Below, piece after piece: positions 1 to 5,098 of a stretch of DNA of 5,098 nt. The notes beneath the pieces are model-generated. The model searched no databases. It saw only the letters and a program-made list of their open reading frames with translations, and was not told the DNA's origin. The translations under genes and the position numbers were made by a program. The DNA comes from Christensenella sp. UBA6420 (GTDB lineage Bacteria > Bacillota > Clostridia > Christensenellales > DTU072), in NCBI GenBank assembly GCA_002439705.1, contig DJPE01000052.1, positions 16,849 to 21,946 of the forward strand, in the 5' to 3' direction. Position 1 is the first letter of the stretch. Each line of letters begins with the position of its first letter.

Positions 1-75
1 TTTTCATTATTCCCTACCGCCGCAAAAATTATAGTTCGTTTATTTTTATATGCTTTCTGCCAATACGCTAATACT

Positions 76-104
76 ATTATATTATAAACCTTAAAATTGT
101 CCAA
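76..104 (-). promoter_or_regulatory. Possible divergent sigma-A promoter reading off the left edge
   Basis: On the minus strand a TTGGAC -35 (99-104) is followed after 17 bases by a perfect TATAAT -10 (76-81), giving a predicted start near 69. A minus-strand ATG at 7-5, preceded by AGGG four bases upstream (15-12), could be the first codon of a divergent gene, but only seven bases of it lie in the window. The region is very AT-rich, so chance promoter-like matches are expected. Apart from this, positions 1-160 show no gene and no convincing RNA structure. Confidence 0.3.
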
Positions 105-161
105 AATTTTCCATGGATTTTGCTACAAAAAATATTTTTCGATAAAAAAGCTTATATTCGT

Positions 162-190
162 TTGACACGCTTAACGCATTGTGCTATCAT
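162..190 (+). promoter_or_regulatory. Strong extended -10 sigma-A promoter for the lysine-riboswitch transcript
   Basis: A perfect TTGACA -35 (162-167) and a TATCAT -10 (185-190) are separated by exactly 17 bases, and a TGC extended -10 element sits at 182-184. A-tracts and T-tracts at about 126-150 could act as an UP element. The predicted start, near 195-198, falls just before the 5' strand of the riboswitch P1 helix. The promoter therefore makes a leader that begins with the aptamer, as expected for a transcription-terminating riboswitch. Confidence 0.88.
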
Positions 191-197
191 TCGCATT

Positions 198-359
198 ATA
201 GATAGAGGCGCAGATTAAAAAAGTATTCCGGTTTACGTTCGGGTCGGACGCGGAAGAAAGGTTAATTTGCCGAAGCGATAAACTTTGACCTACGGTTTAT
301 ACGCTGGGACGCAGCGAAATACGTTGCGGACTGTCACAAGAAATTGTGGAGCGCTATCA
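198..359 (+). promoter_or_regulatory. Lysine riboswitch aptamer (L-box)
   Basis: This is the aptamer that binds lysine in the nascent leader RNA. The conserved core blocks are present in order: AGAGGCGC (204-211), AAGTA (221-225), GAAAGG (256-261), GCCGAAGCG (269-277), CTGGGAC (304-310), ACTGTCAC (330-337) and TTGTGGAG (344-351). All five helices can be drawn. P1 pairs 201-205 with 354-358; P2 pairs 212-218 with 262-268, continuing as 226-230 with 251-255 and 236-240 with 246-250. P3 pairs 275-283 with 295-304 with one bulge, P4 pairs 310-316 with 322-328, and P5 pairs 335-339 with 344-348. The P2 loop GGGTC (241-245) complements GACCT in the P3 loop (287-291), which is the kissing contact known from this riboswitch class. 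It precedes a terminator and an NhaC-type transporter gene, so lysine should switch the gene off. Confidence 0.96.
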
Positions 360-407
360 TTACCGTATTTTGTAAATATATTTTTTGTTTTCATTCGCGG
401 TAACGGT
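356..407 (+). promoter_or_regulatory. Candidate antiterminator pairing of the lysine riboswitch
   Basis: TTACCG (360-365), directly after the 3' strand of P1, is complementary to CGGTAA (398-403) in the ascending arm of the terminator. The pairing can be extended by 356-358 with 405-407 across one mismatch and by a G·U pair at 366/397. It uses bases needed for both P1 and the terminator, so the two folds exclude each other. Without lysine this pairing would block the terminator and allow read-through; with lysine P1 closes and the terminator forms. The helix is read by eye and its energy has not been calculated. Confidence 0.65.
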
Positions 408-431
408 TTTGCTCCGTTACCGCGTTTTTTT
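396..431 (+). terminator. Riboswitch-controlled intrinsic terminator
   Basis: An 11-bp perfect GC-rich stem pairs CGCGGTAACGG (396-406) with CCGTTACCGCG (414-424) around a 7-base loop, and is followed by seven T residues (425-431). It lies about 75 bases before the start codon of the NhaC-type gene and downstream of the lysine aptamer. It is therefore an attenuator in the leader, not the end of a preceding gene. Confidence 0.95.
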
Positions 432-505
432 GTGTCCCTATTTCGTCGATATTTTGCGAGACTTTAATTAAAACGGTTTCGCTTATATAAAGGAGAACGA
501 AAGAT

Positions 506-2239
506 ATGTTTATTTCACTACTGTCCGCAGGCGAATTTTTCGTAGGCACGTTCTGGGCGTTCGTCCCGGCGATTATTGCGATAGTACTTGCGCTTATCAC
601 CAAACAGGTTTATTTAAGTCTGTTTGCGGGGATTTTCGTCGGAGCTATGTTCCTGTCGAACGGAGAACCGCTCGCCGCTTTCCAAAAGATTTTCGAAACC
701 ATGGCGGAACAGCTCGGCGGCAACGGCGGTATACTCGTCTTTCTCGTCGTACTCGGAATTTTTGCCGTGCTTATGGTAAAATCCGGCGGCAGTAAGGCTT
801 ACGGCGAATGGGCAAGCCACAAAATACACTCGAAACAAGGCGCGCAGTTAGCCACTGTGGCGTTCGGATGCCTTATCTTCGTGGACGACTACTTCAACTG
901 CCTTACCGTCGGCAGCGTAATGCGTCCGATTACCGATAAATTCAAAGTTTCCAGAGCGAAACTTGCTTACATTATCGACTCCACGGCGGCTCCTATTTGT
1001 ATAATAGCCCCAATTTCTTCGTGGGCGGCGGCTGTGTCGGGATACGGCGAAGGCGGAATAATGGCGTTTATTAAGACCATTCCTTTCAATATCTACGCAA
1101 TTTACACCATCGTGATGATGGTAGTTTTCGCTCTGCTTAAACTCGACTTTTTCAAAATGAAACGTAACGAGAAAGCCGCCGAAAACGGCGACCTGCATGC
1201 GGGCGAAACCGACTTACCGACCGAAGACATTAAGACTACCCACGACGTAAAAGGCAAGGTAGCAAATCTTATCGTCCCGATAGTGATACTTATCGTATGC
1301 TGCGTGGGAGCGATGATCTATAACGGTTGGTCGTGGCTCCACACCCTTACTTCGGAAGAACTCGTAGAAGAACTCGGAAAAGGCTCTTATAACATTCTTG
1401 ACATGTTCTCTCAATGCGACTCTTCGATAGCTCTCGCTATGGGTTCGGTCATCGCTCTCATAATAACTATGGCTTACTACGGTATCGCTAAGGTAATGAA
1501 GTTCAAAGACATAATGGGCAGCATAACCGAAGGGTTCAAATCCATGGTCCCCGCTATCCTTATACTGACTTTCGCGTGGACCCTGTGCGCTATGATGGGT
1601 GCTAAGGGTGAAGGGCTCGTGGACGGAGTAAAGGTACTCGACGGAACGCTTAACGCAAAAGCCTTCATTCAGTCGGTCGTAAACGCCGACAGCATGGTCT
1701 TAGGCATAATACCTTTCGTTTTCTTTGCCCTTGCGTGCTTTATTTCGTTCGCAACGGGAACGAGCTGGGGTACGTTCGGTACTCTTCTCCCCATAGCGAT
1801 AGTGGTTATGCCCGAAGCAAACGCGGGATTATATTACCTTACTTTGAGCGCGGTGCTTGCCGGTTCCGTATACGGCGACCACGTAAGCCCCATATCCGAC
1901 ACAACGATTATGGCTTCTTCGGGCGCGCAATGTAACCATATCGACCACGTAAGAACGCAGTTACCTTATGCGACGATAGTCGCGATAATATCCGCTTTAA
2001 CCTATCTTGCGGGAGGTTTCAGCGCGATAAAGGTACGTTCTTACGGCGGAATGGTCGGTATAGCTTTGGGTATAGCCACCGTCCTTACGGCAGGCGTAAT
2101 CGTAGTCCTTTACTTCCTTGACCGTTCTGGCAAACTCGATAAAATCGAAGCGGCGTTCCGTCGTAACAAAAAGGCAGCAGCCCCCGCCGTCGAAAATCCT
2201 TCCGTAGCGGCTACCGTGGAAGACGATAATAACGATTAG
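506..2239 (+). CDS. NhaC-family Na+/H+ antiporter-like transporter, probable lysine importer (LysW-like)
   Basis: This is a 577-residue polytopic inner-membrane protein with about 12 hydrophobic segments spread over residues 13-538. Hallmarks of the Na+/H+ antiporter (NhaC) domain are FVDDYFN (125-131) with the following TVGSVMRPITDK, STAAPICIIAPISSW (159-173), ATGTSWGTFG (416-425) and GDHVSPISDTT (457-467). Residues 213-250 form a charged cytoplasmic-type loop, and the tail after 540 is hydrophilic, Ala- and Asp-rich. The ATG at 506 follows AGGAG (491-495) with a 10-base gap. By family it would exchange Na+ for H+. However, the lysine riboswitch in its leader matches NhaC-type proteins predicted to be lysine transporters (called LysW in comparative studies), so lysine uptake is the more likely role. 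That is inferred from regulation, not from seen substrate residues. The gene appears monocistronic, because terminators lie on both sides. Confidence 0.93.
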   Translation: MFISLLSAGEFFVGTFWAFVPAIIAIVLALITKQVYLSLFAGIFVGAMFLSNGEPLAAFQKIFETMAEQLGGNGGILVFLVVLGIFAVLMVKSGGSKAYGEWASHKIHSKQGAQLATVAFGCLIFVDDYFNCLTVGSVMRPITDKFKVSRAKLAYIIDSTAAPICIIAPISSWAAAVSGYGEGGIMAFIKTIPFNIYAIYTIVMMVVFALLKLDFFKMKRNEKAAENGDLHAGETDLPTEDIKTTHDVKGKVANLIVPIVILIVCCVGAMIYNGWSWLHTLTSEELVEELGKGSYNILDMFSQCDSSIALAMGSVIALIITMAYYGIAKVMKFKDIMGSITEGFKSMVPAILILTFAWTLCAMMGAKGEGLVDGVKVLDGTLNAKAFIQSVVNADSMVLGIIPFVFFALACFISFATGTSWGTFGTLLPIAIVVMPEANAGLYYLTLSAVLAGSVYGDHVSPISDTTIMASSGAQCNHIDHVRTQLPYATIVAIISALTYLAGGFSAIKVRSYGGMVGIALGIATVLTAGVIVVLYFLDRSGKLDKIEAAFRRNKKAAAPAVENPSVAATVEDDNND

Positions 2240-2267
2240 TAAAAACCTTGCTATAAAAAATCATCCT

Positions 2268-2310
2268 GAAAAAGAAAACGGCGGATTTCGTATTCGCCGT
2301 TTTCTTTTTC
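2268..2310 (+). terminator. Intrinsic terminator after the NhaC-type gene
   Basis: A perfect 16-bp stem pairs 2268-2283 with 2295-2310 around an 11-base loop, starting 29 bases after the stop codon. The GC-rich top (ACGGCG with CGCCGT) is followed by TTTTCTTTTT, which is both the lower 3' arm and the U-rich release tract. The matching A-rich 5' arm means it could also stop transcription from the other strand. It separates the riboswitch unit from the MATE gene. Confidence 0.88.
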
Positions 2311-2394
2311 GGACTGTTCGGAAGCTACCTTTTCCCTAACCTTAAACGAACCTTGAAAACGGTAAAATTTATAAAAAAACGTTTGCGTTTTCGC

Positions 2395-2423
2395 TTGACA
2401 AAGATTTTTCGTATCGTTATATT
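2395..2423 (+). promoter_or_regulatory. Sigma-A promoter for the MATE transporter gene
   Basis: A perfect TTGACA -35 (2395-2400) is separated by 17 bases from a TATATT -10 (2418-2423), giving a predicted start near 2430. It follows the upstream terminator, so the MATE gene has its own transcription start. An inverted repeat, AAAACG (2376-2381) and CGTTTT (2386-2391), ends three bases before the -35. Confidence 0.82.
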
Positions 2424-2433
2424 ATGGGTGAAT

Positions 2434-2465
2434 AAAGAGTAAACGTTATTGGTTTGCTCTTTTTT
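2434..2465 (+). promoter_or_regulatory. Dyad/hairpin with T-tract at the start of the MATE leader (operator or attenuator candidate)
   Basis: AAAGAGTAAAC (2434-2444) and GTTTGCTCTTT (2452-2462) form an 11-bp inverted repeat with a single T·G exception around a 7-base spacer, followed by a run of T to 2465. It begins about four bases after the predicted transcript start and ends 21 bases before the MATE start codon. As DNA it fits an operator covering +4 to +33. As RNA it resembles a weak intrinsic terminator or a 5' protective stem-loop. I do not recognise it as a known RNA family, and no aptamer-sized domain precedes it. Confidence 0.55.
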
Positions 2466-2486
2466 AATTATAAAAACGAGGTAGTT

Positions 2487-4004
2487 ATGAGCGATTGTAA
2501 GAATAGAACTTTTTTCGCGGGGATTAAAGATTTTTTCAACCCGATAGACCTTACGCAAGGCACTATATGGAAAGTTATCGTAAAATTTGCCGTCCCTATA
2601 ATAATATCCTATCTTTTGCAACAGCTTTACGTCCTTAGCGACGCGGCTATCTGCGGTCAAACACTGTCTGCGGACGAAGTGGCGGGCGTGAACGATACCG
2701 TTCCGCTCGTGTTTATTTTCATGCAGTTCGCGTTCGGTTGCACCGCGGGTTTTTGCGTGGTACTGTCGCATAAATTCGGTTCCCGCGACGAAGCGGGTAT
2801 GCGTAAATCTTTCGCAACGCAGATAATATTGGGTCTTGTAATAACGATAATCTTGACGATAGCATCGATTTTGTGCATTAAGCCTATGCTCGCATGGGTA
2901 AACGTAACTCCGCAAAACCCCGCCGTATACGAAGCGGCATACACTTACTGTTTCGTAATCTTCGCAGGTACGATAGCGCAACTTCTTTACAACCTTATCA
3001 TAAGCGTACTGCGGAGTATCGGCGACTCTTTCACTCCCCTTATATTCCTTATTATTTCCACGGCTATGAACATAGTTCTCGACTTACTGTTCATAAAAGT
3101 CTTTCATTGGGGCGTAGCGCTAGCGGCGGGAGCTACTATCCTGACGCAGTTCCTTTGCACGATAGCGTGCTTTGTTTACACTTTCGTAAAGTATAAAAAT
3201 CTTCGTCCGAGTAAGGAAGATTTCAGAATATTCCTTAAAGATATCTGGGCACACGTCCGTCAGGGCGTACCTCTCGGACTGCAATTTTCCGTGCTGTCGA
3301 TAGGTATAATAGTTATGCTTGCGGAAACGGTAAAATTCGACATTATGCCCGACGGAGTTATGGTCGCCGGTAACCCCGCACAAAACGGCGCGGGCGCGGC
3401 GAACAAACTTATAGAATTCGCTATGGCTCCCCTATCCGCGTTGGGTACGGCTTTGGTCAGCTATAACGCCCAAAATTTGGGCGCCGGGGATACCGAACGC
3501 GTCAGAAAAGGTACCAATCAAGCCCTTATCATATCCTTGATACTATACGTAATCTGCGCGGGAACGGGGCTGTTGCTCTCCATAAACGGAGCGTATCAAA
3601 GGATATTTTTGAGTGCGGAAAAAATAACCGAAAGGTCTTTGTATTTCGGAAATACGCTGCTTTACGTCGACCTTCCTTTATTCTGCATCCTCGGTGCGTT
3701 GTTCGTCCTTCGTAATGCCGTTCAGGGAATCGAAAAATCGATATGGACTTTGCTTGCGGGCGGCGGAGAACTCGTAGCGAGAGTTCTTATATGTTCCTTC
3801 CTACCCGCTTTGGTAAACGGCGGCGCGACCAACGCTCTCGCTTCCGACGCGTCGTACGTTGCGTTATGTTTCGGCGACCCCGGCGCGTGGGTATTTGCGG
3901 TTCTTATGCTGTTATATCCTTACATAAAACATATTCTAAAAAAGGATTATCGGTACATCTACGGAAAGACGAACGTTCAGCAACATGCCGAAAGCGAAAG
4001 TTAA
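2487..4004 (+). CDS. MATE-family efflux transporter (multidrug/toxin extrusion, DinF/NorM-like)
   Basis: This is a 505-residue integral membrane protein of the MATE family, which exports cationic drugs or metabolites using Na+ or H+ gradients. The family pattern is clear. It has an N-terminal KFAVPIIISYLLQQLY (33-48), RSIGDSFTPLIFLIISTAMN (176-195) with the following VLDLLFI, a second half with AANKLIEFAMAPLSALGTAL (304-323) and QNLGAGD (329-335), and LRNAVQGI (408-415). About 12 membrane segments are expected in two six-helix halves. The ATG at 2487 is preferred over an in-frame TTG at 2454 because GAGGT (2478-2482) precedes it and the TTG lies inside the leader hairpin. At 505 residues it is somewhat long for the family. 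Extra sequence appears around 283-300 and 444-460, in loops between helices. It has its own promoter and a terminator. Substrate cannot be told from sequence. Confidence 0.93.
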   Translation: MSDCKNRTFFAGIKDFFNPIDLTQGTIWKVIVKFAVPIIISYLLQQLYVLSDAAICGQTLSADEVAGVNDTVPLVFIFMQFAFGCTAGFCVVLSHKFGSRDEAGMRKSFATQIILGLVITIILTIASILCIKPMLAWVNVTPQNPAVYEAAYTYCFVIFAGTIAQLLYNLIISVLRSIGDSFTPLIFLIISTAMNIVLDLLFIKVFHWGVALAAGATILTQFLCTIACFVYTFVKYKNLRPSKEDFRIFLKDIWAHVRQGVPLGLQFSVLSIGIIVMLAETVKFDIMPDGVMVAGNPAQNGAGAANKLIEFAMAPLSALGTALVSYNAQNLGAGDTERVRKGTNQALIISLILYVICAGTGLLLSINGAYQRIFLSAEKITERSLYFGNTLLYVDLPLFCILGALFVLRNAVQGIEKSIWTLLAGGGELVARVLICSFLPALVNGGATNALASDASYVALCFGDPGAWVFAVLMLLYPYIKHILKKDYRYIYGKTNVQQHAESES

Positions 4005-4018
4005 TTATTTTACGACGT

Positions 4019-4051
4019 AAAAAGCGACGGATAAATTTCCGTCGCTTTTTT
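4019..4051. terminator. Bidirectional intrinsic terminator between convergent genes
   Basis: GCGACGG (4024-4030) pairs with CCGTCGC (4039-4045), extended by one A-T pair, around a 6-base loop. Five A residues (4019-4023) lie on one side and six T residues (4046-4051) on the other. It therefore gives a stem with a U-tract for the MATE transcript and also for the minus-strand hydrolase transcript. It lies between the MATE stop (4004) and the hydrolase stop (4063). Confidence 0.92.
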
Positions 4052-4062
4052 GATTATGGTTT

Positions 4063-4863
4063 TTATAATTCTATCGTTTCCATATCGTCGGGAATAATTA
4101 TGTTACCGTCGAAATACTTTTTTCCTTCTTCGGTATAAAGGGCTTTCCTTTTGCCGTAGCTCTTATCTTCCGTGTGGTACAAAATAACGTTCTTAACGTT
4201 CAGTTTTTGAGCTAATTCGCAGGCGTCTTTCACTGTAGAATGGTTCTTTTCGTAAGGTTTGAAAATATCTGCTTCGGAATGAAGACAAAATGCTTCGTGC
4301 ATAAGGTATTTGCAGTTTTCGGCGTAAGGTTTTTCTTTTTCGCAATACGGTTCGTCCCCGCAACAAACGAGTTTTTCTCCGCCGTCCAACTCCATACAAA
4401 AGCCATATTGCTTAGCCTTGGTGGATTCTATATCGAAAAAGGTAATTTTCCGTCCGATAATTTCTTTCGTTTCGCCGTCGATTACGACGATAAGTTTTAC
4501 CCTGTCGCCGATAAGTTCGGTTTGTTTTTTCTGTAAAAGCATTTCGGCAAGCCGGTTTATAAGGCTAATGACTTCGTCGTGACCGTAAATACGCAATTCT
4601 CCGTCGTAATCCCCTTTTTTCATCTTCTGGCAGATTATCCTTAACAGCCAGATTACGCCTAAAATATGGTCTATATGCTTATGCGTAATAAATATATCGT
4701 GAATTTCTTTAAGGTCTACGCCCGCCGATTTAAGCCTGCGTAAAATTTCGTTACCGCCGCCCCCGTCGACTAAAAAGCGTTTTTCTTGATCCGTTATTAC
4801 GAAACAAGTGTTGTAATATTCCGTAACTAAGGCGTTGCCCGTGCCCAAAAAGGTAATTTTCAT
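4063..4863 (-). CDS. MBL-fold metallo-hydrolase, RNase Z-like
   Basis: This is a 266-residue soluble protein of the metallo-beta-lactamase fold. It opens with KITFLGTGNA (2-11), as in RNase Z/PhnP-type enzymes, then DGGGG (33-37) and the two-metal motif THKHIDH (60-66; H61, H63, D65, H66). Further family motifs are CGDE (168-171, D170 as bridging acid), HEAF (189-192), HST (208-210) and LYHTE (228-232, H230). The order HxHxDH, GD, HEAF, HST, H matches tRNase Z, so a phosphodiester bond in RNA or a small molecule is a plausible substrate. The protein is shorter than typical RNase Z (about 300 residues), and its middle (80-135) does not resemble an obvious flexible arm, so tRNA 3' processing is not assured. 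Residues 167-193 are cysteine-rich (C167, C168, C174, C184, C193). The start has GGAG seven bases upstream. It sits 10 bp after the exporter gene, probably in one operon. Confidence 0.9.
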   Translation of the reverse strand: MKITFLGTGNALVTEYYNTCFVITDQEKRFLVDGGGGNEILRRLKSAGVDLKEIHDIFITHKHIDHILGVIWLLRIICQKMKKGDYDGELRIYGHDEVISLINRLAEMLLQKKQTELIGDRVKLIVVIDGETKEIIGRKITFFDIESTKAKQYGFCMELDGGEKLVCCGDEPYCEKEKPYAENCKYLMHEAFCLHSEADIFKPYEKNHSTVKDACELAQKLNVKNVILYHTEDKSYGKRKALYTEEGKKYFDGNIIIPDDMETIEL

Positions 4864-4873
4864 CGTTTTTCTC

Positions 4874-5098
4874 CTACCACGGTATAGGCGTAAGCGCCAA
4901 ACCTAAAATTACGCCCGATAAATATAGTACCGCTAAAATAAACAGGTTATCTTTCAGGTTTTTGCTCTTTCTGAACAGTAACGCCAACGCTATGCCTGCG
5001 TTTACGCTTAATCCCGTCACGCACGAACCGAACGATATTCCGCCCAAAATATAGAGCTGCGACACGATTACCGAAGCGGCGCAGTTAGGGATAAGCCC
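4874..5098 (-). CDS. ArsP_2-type putative 10-TM heavy-metal/arsenic (or manganese) exporter, C-terminal part
   Basis: Only the last 74 residues are in the window; the reading frame is open to the right edge, so the start is missing. The fragment begins GLIPNCAASVIVSQLYILGG and contains GLSVNAGIALALLFR and KNLKDN, then a final hydrophobic helix ending in TPIPW. This pattern is that of the C-terminus of the family annotated variously as ArsP_2 10-TM heavy-metal exporter, arsenic efflux protein or putative manganese transporter; the GLIPNCAAS segment with its Pro-Asn-Cys is characteristic. Two to three membrane segments are visible. The GTG at 5065 is internal to this frame and not the true start. 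The stop codon TAG overlaps the ribosome binding site (TAGGAG) of the downstream hydrolase gene, which suggests coupled expression. The family assignment is from recognition of the fragment only. Confidence 0.78.
   Translation of the reverse strand, partial: GLIPNCAASVIVSQLYILGGISFGSCVTGLSVNAGIALALLFRKSKNLKDNLFILAVLYLSGVILGLALTPIPW

Noticed and set aside
183..361. Nine-base direct repeat GCTATCATT at 183-191 and 353-361
   Set aside because: One copy is the promoter -10 and the other is the P1 3' strand. A nine-base match within a few hundred bases is not unlikely by chance, and each copy has its own explanation.
285..467. 60-codon plus-strand open frame in the leader
   Set aside because: It lies across the riboswitch aptamer and terminator, its TTG-type start lies in the P3 loop, and it has no ribosome binding site. 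The bases are explained by RNA structure.
848..1198. 116-codon minus-strand open frame inside the NhaC-type gene
   Set aside because: It is antisense to a well-supported membrane protein, shows low-complexity His/Arg composition and has no family resemblance.
2454..2486. Upstream in-frame TTG start for the MATE protein
   Set aside because: It lies within the descending arm of the leader hairpin and has no ribosome binding site, whereas the ATG at 2487 has GAGGT five bases upstream and begins a normal MATE N-terminus.
2325..2981. 218-codon minus-strand open frame
   Set aside because: It is antisense to the 5' half of the MATE gene, the MATE promoter and leader. Its composition is dominated by Arg, Tyr and His as expected of a shadow frame, and it has no recognisable domain.
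3743..4138. 131-codon plus-strand open frame across the end of the MATE gene
   Set aside because: It runs out of frame through the MATE 3' end, the bidirectional terminator and the end of the hydrolase gene. It is Arg-rich and has no domain.
4874..5065. A complete 63-residue small membrane protein starting at GTG 5065
   Set aside because: The frame stays open to the window edge, and the upstream residues GLIPNCAASVI continue the exporter family pattern, so this is the C-terminal part of a larger gene.

Overview
This 5.1 kb window looks like chromosomal DNA from a Bacillota bacterium, most likely a clostridial lineage. The reasons are a moderate GC content with AT-rich intergenic gaps, strong AGGAG/GAGG-type ribosome binding sites, TTGACA-type sigma-A promoters, compact rho-independent terminators, and a lysine riboswitch controlling a transporter. 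The species cannot be fixed from the sequence alone. I see no insertion sequences, CRISPR arrays, tRNA or rRNA genes.

Layout. Positions 1-505 are non-coding but full of regulation. There is an AT-rich stretch with a possible divergent promoter, then a strong extended -10 promoter (162-190), a complete lysine riboswitch aptamer (about 198-359), an intrinsic terminator (396-431) and an alternative antiterminator pairing. Positions 506-2239 (+) encode an NhaC-family transporter that the riboswitch context marks as a probable lysine importer. A terminator (2268-2310) closes this unit. A second promoter (2395-2423), followed at once by a 29-bp dyad/hairpin, drives a MATE-family multidrug/Na+ transporter at 2487-4004 (+). 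A bidirectional terminator (4019-4051) separates this from two convergent minus-strand genes. These are the 3' end of an ArsP_2-type 10-TM putative metal or arsenic exporter (4874-5098, cut by the window edge) and, 10 bp downstream in the same probable operon, an RNase Z-like metallo-beta-lactamase-fold hydrolase (4063-4863).

How the parts work together. The riboswitch should stop transcription of the NhaC-like gene when cytoplasmic lysine is plentiful and allow it when lysine is scarce, so uptake follows need. The MATE gene has its own promoter and a candidate operator or 5' hairpin, so it is probably controlled separately. The exporter and hydrolase are co-oriented and nearly contiguous, which suggests co-expression, but their functional link is unknown. 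The window is mainly a membrane-transport neighbourhood. The best-supported biology is a known theme (lysine riboswitch with an NhaC-type transporter), not a new system. The less explained items are the dyad in the MATE leader and the exporter-hydrolase pairing.
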